A stretch of 64,000 bases of DNA, from positions 33,445,026-33,509,025 of the forward strand of contig OY294048.1 in NCBI GenBank assembly GCA_958510825.1, read 5' to 3'. The notes under the pieces are model-generated. The model did not search any database, was not told where the DNA came from, and was given only the letters and a program-made list of their open reading frames with translations. The DNA is from Brachypterus glaber (Eukaryota; Arthropoda; Insecta; Coleoptera; Kateretidae). Of the stretch, positions 55,640-64,000 are shown one piece after another (position 1 is the stretch's first letter; each line of letters opens with the position of its first letter). The position numbers were made by a program, and so were the translations under genes.

Positions 55640-56038
55640 GGAGCTCTCTACAACTAGAATTATGAAACAAAAGACGTCTACCCTATCTCTATCTCATTTG
55701 TGCTACATTTTCCAGCCAACCAAATAAATACTGTATTTGTTTTTCATACAACAAATACAGTATTTATTTGGTTGGCCGGAAAGTGTAGCAGTGAGCGGCA
55801 CGAACGAACATAGCTAATGTGAATCTGTAGAATAAGATAATTCTACTAAAATTAAGATGGCGCCAGTAATTTCTTTAATATAGTTACACTTTTCGCCCGG
55901 CCAAGTAAATATTGTATTTGTTCAACAAAGAACAAATACAGAATTTGTTTGGTTGGGTGGAAGTGGGAGTGTATGTATGTATTCTATCCTTTTTGGGTAG
56001 AACTTTTGTCCCTGTCTAATCTAACGGGAGAAATCTCC
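55640..56038 (+). mobile_element. Double-hairpin MITE, copy 4
   Basis: 399 bp, same length as copy 2. Flanked by TCAAT and ATTACG. First hairpin near 55712-55780, second near 55897-55960. Confidence 0.85.
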
Positions 56039-56599
56039 ATTACGTCAACATCTTAAAAGTTGAACCACCCTAACTTTTTTTCTATATTAAATTTTAAACT
56101 TTTAGGAATTGATTCATATAAAGCACCTTATATGAAGCACCCGTACCAAATTTCAGCAAAATGGAAGATATAAAATAAAATATGTTCCACCCTAGTGGCG
56201 CGGATTTTTTTTTCAGATTTTTCACTATGATATTCAGAGTTTTGTTAATTTATTTTTATTTTTGGCCCACTGTGCGGTGAGTATAAATATTGATTTACCA
56301 CTAATAAATTAAAAATTCAATTTTATTATATTATAAGCTTATAAGCAAATATATTAGGTTTAAGCCATAAAATATAGAATTTCAGAGGGCAGACAATAGA
56401 TTAGTATTATCACTGCAGCAACGGGTCCAAAACGGTGCCTCAGTATAGTATACCGTGTATGATAAATGGCTTGGTCATATGTTGTAATTTATCTGACAGA
56501 TGAATCATTTGAGATGATCCCAGAAACTACGGCTCTATCGGAATCCATTTAAATACTTTATGACTGACCTATTTATTGTTATTAGAGGTGGGTTATACA
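56039..56599. other. Non-coding DNA
   Basis: No feature recognised. Confidence 0.4.
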
Positions 56600-57724
56600 A
56601 GCCCAAAAAAGTAAACTTTTTCGGATTCATCAGGCGACAAATTTAAATCGTGGGCTAGGGTGTGGGGATTACGTTAATGCCATTTTTGTTGAAAATCGGT
56701 TACGATTTCAGGGGGCGCCGAGTAAAATAGTGGGGCGCCTTGGTTTTAATTATATGCTTTTCGTTATCGCTTATAATTTGGGTATTTTTTAAGAGATATT
56801 CATTAACTTTTTGTATTTTCCCAAGCTTTAGTGTTTTGCAGTTATAATGCAATGCTCAAAATCCAGTGTCGGACTAAGGGGGGGGGATGTAACAACTCGA
56901 AAAGTAGATCATTTTTTTACCTTTTTTCGTGTTTTCTTAGTATTTTACCATGGCAAAAACTGTATTTTGGTGTTAAATTTCTACAATTACTTTATTATCG
57001 GCTGTTGTCTAAACTTGATAAAAAATTTAAGGCACAACATGCTTTATAATAAAACACAAATATATATTTTTTCCTAAAAAATAAAAAATAATTAAAAAAA
57101 AGTGAACTTTTTTGGATTCATCTCGGCATTCTCTTAAATTGTGCGTCAAGGATCCTAAAATACGTAAATACTCTTTTTTTTAATAAATGCGATTTTAGGT
57201 GGCGCGAGGCATAAAAATGGGGGCGCTTTGATGAAATACTTTCCGTTATCGCTTATAACAAAGAAATATTTTAAGAGAGCGTCATGAACTTGTTTTCTAG
57301 CAAGCTTTAGAATTCTACAAAGCTTAAAGTCTGGAGCCGAACTAAAGGGCGGCCAGGTGCGATAAAAACTCGAAAAGCAGATTTTTTTTCACTTTTTTTT
57401 TCGTGTTTTCTTAGTATTTTACCATGATAAAAAATGTGTTAAATTTCTAGAATTACTTAATAACTGGTTTTTGATTAAATAAAAAAAAACAGAGGCATAA
57501 TATCCTTTATAATTAAACACAAATATATTTCATGGTAAAATACTAAGAAAACACGAAAAAAAAGTAAAAAATGGTCTGCCCCTGGCCTCCCTCCTCTAGT
57601 TCGGTCCTGGACTTTTTGCTAATGCAAAATACAATTATAATTCTAGAACTCTAAAGCTTAGTAGAACACAAGTTCATGATGCTCTCTTAAAATATTTCCT
57701 AGTTCTAAGCCATAACGGAAAGTA

Positions 57725-57897
57725 TACTTTGACGCACGGATCTGTGGCTAGGGCAAATATGTTAGGAATGTGTGTGCAAGTGAGAGGCCCGTTGTAGGCA
57801 TGTACGCCTTATAACGCTTTTGACGCAAAGAAGAGAGCGCGAATGATTCCTCTCCCTTTCGTCGGAGACTTTGTTTCATGCGGAAAACTATATGGCA
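57725..57897 (+). mobile_element. About 170-bp element, inverted copy at 61930-62120
   Basis: From TTTGACGCACGGATCTGTGG to GGAGACTTTGTTTCATGCGG it matches the complement of about 61935-62118 (GAAAGAAGAGAGCGCGAATG shared). The ends TATACTTTGACGCA and TGCGGAAAACTATA pair weakly. Its absence from the other units of the block shows it is an insertion. Confidence 0.65.
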
Positions 57898-58167
57898 AAG
57901 CGCCCCCATTTTCTGTCTGGCGCTCCCTAAAATCGCAATTATTTTTAAAAAAATAGCATTTACGTATTTCAGGATCATTAGCGCACAATTTGGGAGAATG
58001 CCGAGATGAATCGGAAAAAGTTCACTTTTTTTTTCGATATTTTAAAATTATTTTTTTATAAAAAAATATATTTGTGTTTTATTATAAAGCATGTTATGAA
58101 TTTAGTTTTTTGTCAAGTTCAGCAAAAGCCGATAATAAAGTAATTGTAGAAATTTAACACCAAAATA

Positions 58168-58423
58168 CGACGGGTTTATTTATTGGACAATCCTTGTACA
58201 CCTATCCAACAATCTTCTACAATCCTTGACAATTCCTTTTTTCACAATCATCTGTAATCCTCCAGAATCCTTTACAATCATCTACAATGTTCCACAATCC
58301 TCTGAAATCTTCCCACAATCTTTAACAATCTTCATTAAAATTTTGTACAATCTTTGACAATCTTCCACAATTCTTTGATTCTCACAATCTTTGTACACTT
58401 TTTTTCAATAAATAAACCCCTCG
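58168..58423 (-). mobile_element. GATTGT-repeat MITE, copy 1 (inverted)
   Basis: 256 bp, ends CGACGGGTTTATTTATTG and CAATAAATAAACCCCTCG, flanked by CCAAAATA on both sides (58160-58167 and 58424-58431). The interior is made of short units such as CTTCCACAATC and TTTGACAATC. Inserted in one unit of the 56600-58570 block. Confidence 0.85.
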
Positions 58424-58570
58424 CCAAAATACATTTTTTACCATGGTAAAATACGAAGAAAACACGAAAAAAAGTGAAAAAATTATCTGAATTATAACTG
58501 CAAAACACTAAAGCTTGGGAAAATACAAAAATTTATGAATCTCTCTTAAAAAATACCCAAATAATAAGCA

Positions 58571-59195
58571 GAAGAAGAATTTATTTACATTTATTTAATA
58601 TATTATTCTTAAGTTAAGAAGTAATTGTTTAAATCTGTTTCCAAATCGCCGCCTCACTAGAATTCACCGCTCCCGAATAAAGTGGTACGTGGTTAAGTAT
58701 ATTCTCCGCTCGGGTATACTTTAAATACGATAAAAAATTGGATGGCCAACCTAAATGTAAGTAAGTTAACCAATACAAGTTATAATCTCAGCTCGGTTAT
58801 ACTTGATAAAATAATAATACGAATTTTCCACTTTACTAACATAAGTGGAAAAATATTTATTAGTAAAAAACCACTTCACAACAAACGTCCGATCCGTCCG
58901 ATCGACTTAAAATTTTCAAGAAAAATTAATTTCTATGAAATAGATCCCTAATTTTTGTGTAAATAATCCCCTGACAAAAAAGTTGAAGGCGCCTAGGGCT
59001 TAAAAAAAAACAAAAAAGCTGAAGAAAATGTCCAAATCGTGTTAAGTTTTCAGGAAAAAATACTCTTCTAAGGATCAATCCTACCGCTTTTTAAAAAAAC
59101 AGCCTAAAAATAAAAGTTAAAAGAGGCGCAACTAGACGATAAAATTATGTTTACTACAAACTATCAGAATTTAAAGAACCGGATAGTGCCTTTGG
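58571..59195. other. Non-coding DNA between the two GATTGT MITEs
   Basis: TTTATTTAATATATTATT and similar AT-rich stretches; no coding frame with recognised family. Confidence 0.4.
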
Positions 59196-59274
59196 CGAAG
59201 CCGTGATATAATGTTTTTTTATTTCGTTGATCCTAAAGTCCTGAATCCTGAAGTTCGAATCTCATCTCTGGCTA
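59196..59274 (+). pseudogene. Possible degenerate tRNA or SINE head
   Basis: Starts AGCC and ends GGCTACCA, with GTTCGAATC at B-box position, about 79 bases in all. The acceptor pairs for only four bases and the T-stem is poor. An encoded CCA would fit a retroposed tRNA sequence. Weak. Confidence 0.25.
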
Positions 59275-59343
59275 CCACTTTTTCTTTATTTTTTTAACTT
59301 TTTTATTTATTTTAAGTGAAGTTCCGAGTGATAACGTCGAAAT

Positions 59344-59601
59344 CGAGGGGTTTATTTATTGAAAAAAAGTGTACAAGGATTGTAAGAATCAAAGGATTGT
59401 GGAAGATTGTCAATGATTGTCAAAAAAATTGTACAAAATTTTAAAGAAGATTGTTAAAGATTGTGGAAAGATTTCAGATGATTGTGGAAGATTGTAGATG
59501 ATTGTGGAGGATTGTAGATGATTGTGGAGGAAGGAATTGTCAAGGATTGTAGAAGATTGTTGGATAGGTGTACAAGGATTGTCCAATAAATAAACCCCTC
59601 G
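59344..59601 (+). mobile_element. GATTGT-repeat MITE, copy 2
   Basis: 258 bp with perfect 18-bp ends CGAGGGGTTTATTTATTG and complement, flanked by GTCGAAAT (59336-59343 and 59602-59609). The interior has many GATTGT units with spacers of about 5-8 bases (for example GATTGTGGAAGATTGTAGAT). About 90% like copy 1, in the opposite orientation. Confidence 0.88.
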
Positions 59602-59609
59602 GTCGAAAT

Positions 59610-60033
59610 GATAGCCCAGTTAGTAAAACATTAAATAAATTAAAAAATTATGTAAAAACGAGTTTTTTTTATTTTTATTTTTGCGAGCCCCCGGCAATGA
59701 ATATTTTGATCCGAACACTACTCATAACAATTTGCTAGTTCTTACCTTGCAGAATAATCTCATTCTTATGTTGCTATCGTTACCTGTAACAAAATATATC
59801 ATGCATTATTTATATTTAAGACAAAAATAAATACAAATTTTTGTAAATACATAATTACAATAATGTTTGTAAATACACAATTACAATATTATTTGTAAAT
59901 TTAATGAAAATAATTGCATTTTTTACAATTGTAATAGTGTAAATAAATAAATAAATAAATAATGACGTTATTGCCCAACAGTTACAGTACACAAAATAAA
60001 AGTATATAATAAAACTGGCTATAGACCAATATA
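59610..60033. other. AT-rich non-coding DNA with microsatellite
   Basis: TTTGTAAATACAYAATTACAAT repeats about twice at 59840-59900, and an AAAT-type microsatellite lies at 59942-59963. Confidence 0.6.
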
Positions 60034-61343
60034 CACGGTGTATTTTAAATAGGGTCGGAAATTTTAACAGATGATTCTACATCATAAAATATGACAAAAA
60101 GTTCCTATAAACATATGTCTAAAAATGCGTCATAAGGGAGCTACGCCCCTTTGAAAGTGGCTAAAAAAATCGGTTTTTATTTAATAACTCAGGAACCCTT
60201 TAAGATATATCAACGAGGTTTTGCACGTCAACTAATCCTACTAAGGCCCGTTTTTATGTGTTATTTTCATGTACTTATTTCAACCAGGGGTGTGCGAAAC
60301 GGGGGCGGCTTATCAGTTTTTTGTCCCAAACTTTTTTCTGTGTAACTTTTTTGCAATTTTATTTTTGAAATATGATTCCCCAGGTCAAAATACATAAAAA
60401 AGGTACTCTTGTTGCAAGACTATAGGATTAACCGTTTTCGAGAAAAATTAATTTGAAGGTGAAATTCCAGGGTTCGAGGACGAAAAATTAAATACTAAAA
60501 TGTTGAAAACCAAAATTTTAATGATGCAGGGCAAATGTACATTAAAAACTAAGAAAAAAACCTCATATACAGGTACTTCCAAAAATGAATCCTAATGGAG
60601 CTATGGTCTCCTAAATATGCACCATTTTTAAAGGGCTATGGTAGCTTTAAAAGCGTTTTTTCGACCTACATGTATGGAAACTTTTTTTCTTAGTTTTTGA
60701 TGTAGAATAACATTGCATCATTAAAATTTTGGTTTTCGACATTTTAGTATTTAATTTTTCGTCCTCGAACCGTGAAATTTCCCCTTCAAATGAACTTTTC
60801 TTGAAAACGGTTAATCCTACAGTATTACAAGAGTAATTTTTTTATGTATTTTGACCTGAGGAATCATATTTCGACATTTTAGTATTTAATTTTTCGTCCT
60901 CGAACCGTGAAATTTCCCCTTCAAATGAACTTTTCTTGAAAACGGTTAATCCTACAGTATTACAACAAGAGTAACTTTTTTATGTATTTTGACCTCAGGA
61001 ATCATATTTCAAAAATAAAATTGCAAAAAAGTTACACAGAAAAAAGTTTGGGACAAAAAACTAATAAGGCCCCCCCGTTTCGCACAGCCCTGGTTTAAAT
61101 AAGTACGTGAAAATGACATACAAAGATAGGCCTTATTAGGATTAATTCACGTGCAAAACCTCGTTAATATATCTCAAAGGGTGCCTGAGTTATTAAATAA
61201 AAACCGATTTTTTTAGCCAATTTCAAAGGGGCGTAGCTCCCTTATGACGCATTTTTAGACATATGTTTATAGGAACTTTTTGTCATATTTTATCATGTAG
61301 AATCACTTGTTAAAATTTCCGACCCTATTTCAAATACACCCTG
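60034..61343. mobile_element. CAGGGTG foldback family, longest member
   Basis: Ends CACGGTGTATTTTAAATAGG and CCTATTTCAAATACACCCTG, flanked by TA. Arms of about 300-350 bp pair strongly. The interior includes a second inverted segment (about 60575-60660) and a tandem duplication (60735-60870 and 60871-61010). Non-coding. Confidence 0.75.
60735..61010. repeat. 136-bp tandem duplication inside the foldback
   Basis: TTCGACATTTTAGTATTTAA through GAGGAATCATATTTC occurs twice head to tail, nearly identical apart from a 3-bp deletion and a few substitutions. Confidence 0.8.
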
Positions 61344-61929
61344 TATAGAAATAATTAAGTATTTTTGTCATATAAAATTTGTTTGAGACTAGAAAAATTA
61401 ATAACAACATTGTTAATACAGTTAAAATTTGAACATATAACATAAATAGGTGATTTCAGCATAATATTAGTTTTTGCAAAGTTGGTCTTAAAAGTATAAA
61501 TTTGCCTATTTCCTCTTGGTATTTAAAACTCAATCTTGTTTAGCAAAAACTTTATTGTTTATTAAATTAAACAAAAAAGAAATTGATATATTTTTTCTGC
61601 GTATATCTAGGCTTAATAGGTCAAACTTATTTAATAAACTTATATGATCTGAGTCCTGGGGATTATTAATTGTAAATTACAATAAAAAATACAAAAAATT
61701 ATTGTAATTAATTAAAAAAGTATTGAAATTATTTACCTAGACTAGATTTAGGTGTCAAAAATTAGAAAAAATTGTACACTTTACGACCAGGGCTGTATCG
61801 AACAAGATTTTGTGGGGGGGGGGAGGTAAGGTCAAAAATTACTTTTTTTAGCCTAAAAATGCAACTTTTTTCCTCAAGAAAAAAGTTAATGACTAAAAAA
61901 AAAGGTCCTCACGCGTCGTGAAATAAACA
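61344..61929. other. AT-rich non-coding DNA
   Basis: No feature recognised apart from a G run near 61813. Confidence 0.4.
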
Positions 61930-62120
61930 AATGTATTTTGAATATGAATATATAGTTCTCCGCATGAAAGAAAGTCTCTGACGAAGGGGGAGGAGTCATT
62001 CGCGCTCTCTTCTTTCCGTCAAGAGCGTTATATGCGTGCGTGCCTACAATGGGCCTCCCACTTGCACACATATTCCAAACATATTTCCCGTAGCCACAGA
62101 ACCGTGCGTCAAACTATACG
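61930..62120 (-). mobile_element. Inverted copy of the 57725-57897 element
   Basis: Complement of that element with scattered differences, including ATTCGCGCTCTCTTCTTTCC and TTGCACACATATTCC. Followed by an ATAAAATATACAACTTTT phrase repeated twice (62137-62190). Confidence 0.6.
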
Positions 62121-62285
62121 ACTTTTGTATTTTGAATCCATAAAATATACAACTTTTGTTTTGGATCAATAAAATATACAACTTTTCAATGGGTGGGGGG
62201 ACGTATTTACAGCAAATCAGTGGTAAAAGAATATATATTTTTTTAATTTGTTAACTTTTATGTCTCAAATTTTAACAAAAAAAAT

Positions 62286-62445
62286 TAACAGACTTCTGTC
62301 TCTAAAAAGTAAAAAATAAAAATAAGACGTGCCAATTTCACAGCAAACAATTTAACAACAGAAATATTGTTTAGTATTTAATTTAAGGAATGGTGAAATT
62401 GGCACCGTTATATTTTTTTTTAGAGATAAAAGTCGGTGCATTCTT
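62286..62445. repeat. Imperfect palindrome
   Basis: GACGTGCCAATTTCAC with upstream CTTCTGTCTCTAAAAA pairs with GTGAAATTGGCACCG and TTTTTTAGAGATAAAAG. About 160 bp; probably a MITE, duplication not seen. Confidence 0.5.
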
Positions 62446-63055
62446 GTTGTTAATGCTTTTTTTATTTTTTAGCATTTACATTTTAAAATATTGAGTTGTC
62501 TACAAAAGAACAAAGTGTGTTGTTTCGTTATGATTGTTTTATTAATTTATAAATTATAATTTAACATTGAAATTACGTTAAAAATTTAATTTACACCAAC
62601 TGCTGATACGTATTACGAAATTAGTACAACTAATTAAAAATTAATAAGCGTATAATTAAAAGCGTAAAATAACATTTTTTTTAATTAATATGACATCAAA
62701 ATTCATTCATTAAAATTATAAATAATTTGTTTCACTTATTTAAAATTTTAATTTTTTAGTTAAAATCATCATCAAAAAGTTATTAGTCACAAGACTGGTA
62801 GCTCCCTATCCCACCTTAAAATTGCCACACCCTATATATTTTATTATTATGTGCAGTATTCCATACTTAACTGAAAACTAAGTTTACTAATTGTGACGTT
62901 CCTTTTAAAATTTAAACCTAACCTAACTTCCTCACAACTAAGCCTCTTATCACTCCCCTTACCCCTGAAACATGTAGTCAGGGGCTAAGAGCTCGTAAAA
63001 TCCTTGTATAGCGGTAATTTCTACGGCTTACTTGCCACAAAAATTACCCCTTCCA
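62446..63055. other. AT-rich non-coding DNA
   Basis: No feature recognised. Confidence 0.4.
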
Positions 63056-63057
63056 GA

Positions 63058-63152
63058 GAGGAACTCTTAAGGAACACAGGAGGAACTCTGGAGGAACTCC
63101 GAGGAACTCCGGAGGAACTCCGAGGAACTCTTTGCAAAAAGGAACTCTTTTG
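63058..63152. repeat. GGAACTC minisatellite
   Basis: About eight GAGGAACTC-like units of 8-12 bp, such as CCGGAGGAACTCCGAGGAAC. Frames on both strands here are made of this repeat. Confidence 0.75.
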
Positions 63153-63547
63153 TACAAATTTCAGACGCGGTCAGCCCCTCGAAAAATTTTGAAAACTTTT
63201 TTTTTGAAATTTTTTTTTCCATTATTTTTTCGTTTTTCAAAAAAGATCTTTTTTTAAAAAAATGCATTTTTTTTGAAAATTATTTTTTTTTAAGTGTTTG
63301 GGAAATGCAATATACTATTTATTTAATAATATATAATGGAATGCGTAGCATATATATATTTCTTCACGGCTTGTTTTATTATTTTTAGTCGCTAGTTAAA
63401 ATTGCATTGCACTTCATGAGTTGTTTACGTTATAAGTGGAGGAAATAATTGTTTACACGTTTGAGGCGAACTAACAATGTATTTTGAAAGTGTCGGGCTC
63501 GAAAATAACAATTTGACGAAAAACAGTTTAATTTTGTTGGGGTCATT

Positions 63548-63600
63548 GCTTTTATTATACTATTCACAGCGCGCAGCGCTAGAATAGTAATATACGGTAG
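63548..63600. repeat. GC-core hairpin repeat, third copy
   Basis: TACTATTCACAGCGCGCAGC then GCTAGAATAGTAATATACGG; best-preserved version of the 1207 and 11620 hairpins. Confidence 0.55.
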
Positions 63601-63782
63601 TTTAGAATTTCCCAAAATAGCAAAAGAAATGTCCTAGACATAAAAACGCGTGTGAAGTTAGCGGCCAGACTTGGCGGCCATTATTTCCGAACATAGCCGA
63701 ATGTAATAGACCTAATTTCAAAGACAGTATAATGTATAAATTATATCTTTTGTTGTAAATGAGCGTACATAACCAAGTAATA

Positions 63783-64000
63783 CTATATATACAGGGCGAC
63801 ATTTGTCTCGTGGACCGCAGAAAACAATAAATTTATTTTTTTGGTGCTTTTGTCGAAATCTATACATTGTATGTAAACCAAATTTTTATGTAAAATAGCC
63901 CACTGACCCACTACCAAAATGGTACTATATACAGGGCGACAGTTGCCGTGTGAACCGCAGAAAATAATAAATTTGGGTTTTTGGCTGCTGGCGATTTCAT
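63783..64000. repeat. Direct repeat with TATACAGGGCGACA, cut by window end
   Basis: TATATACAGGGCGACA followed by ACCGCAGAAAA, AATAAATTT and TTTTTGG occurs at 63785 and again at 63932, about 147 bp apart, in the same orientation. Probably the left end of a transposon continuing beyond 64000. Confidence 0.55.

Larger units (their letters stand above)
56600..58570. repeat. Four-unit block, two forward and two inverted
   Basis: Units with a TTCGGATTCATC start, a CGTTATCGCTTATAA segment, an AAGCTTTAG segment, TTCGTGTTTTCTTAGTATTTT with ACCATG, and AAACACAAATATAT lie forward at about 56605-57075 and 57095-57530, then inverted at about 57530-58100, with an inverted part of a fourth at 58430-58570. 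Two younger insertions interrupt the inverted units: 57725-57897 and 58168-58423. Frames inside carry no recognised domains. Confidence 0.6.

Noticed and set aside
63004..63267. Frames with repeated EELRGT or SSSEFL
   Set aside because: Translation of the GGAACTC minisatellite; no start context or domain.
1..64000. CRISPR array or prokaryotic operon content
   Set aside because: No evenly spaced short repeats with unique spacers, no ribosome-binding-site-led genes; content is eukaryotic transposons.

Overview
The window looks like gene-poor, AT-rich intergenic DNA of an arthropod, most likely an insect. I find no host protein-coding gene with recognisable domains and no convincing functional tRNA or rRNA gene. 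Recognisable coding sequence belongs to retrotransposons (one Ty1/copia element and several non-LTR/LINE fragments) and to a Crypton-like tyrosine recombinase. Nearly everything else that can be explained is non-autonomous transposon DNA: palindromic foldback elements, MITEs, SINE-like pieces, minisatellites and microsatellites. The insect call rests on the copia primer-binding site (matching the anticodon half of initiator tRNA-Met, as in Drosophila copia), on Jockey/CR1-type LINEs and on the high density of foldback elements. Species cannot be named from this.

Layout. 1-2431: AT-rich DNA with a four-unit tandem repeat (1321-1735) and a 262-bp-period repeat whose second copy is split by a complete but inactivated copia element (2432-6771; 138-bp LTRs, 5-bp target duplication). 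7780-11640: a decayed LINE (minus strand) interrupted by a 2.7-kb foldback element, which carries a second LINE in its loop. 12054-16979: several MITEs with clear target duplications and a GC-rich 1.29-kb foldback. 18210-24882: the first copy of a four-copy AATT-targeted MITE, a ~60-bp satellite, a 5'-truncated Jockey LINE with a 13-bp duplication, and three tandem Crypton-like recombinase remnants. 25087-29880: MITEs and a long repeat whose other copy (37330-38070) preserves the empty site of a MITE. 30150-36740: SINE-like and TA-flanked elements, a ~97-bp minisatellite and a hammerhead-ribozyme-like motif. 38980-50930: foldback elements of several families. 51510-53060: a third LINE. 54579-61343: a tRNA-derived SINE, MITEs, an amplified inverted-repeat block and two oppositely oriented MITEs with internal GATTGT repeats and 8-bp duplications. 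61344-64000: further short repeats.

The genes do not form a pathway. The record is a history of nested insertions, and the order of events can be read from which element interrupts which. I see no new host or defence system. The most unusual structures are the GATTGT-repeat MITE pair (58168-59601), the AATT-targeted double-hairpin MITE with an empty-site paralogue, the GC-rich foldback at 14343-15629, and the tandem Crypton remnants. Boundaries given from repeat alignment are by eye.
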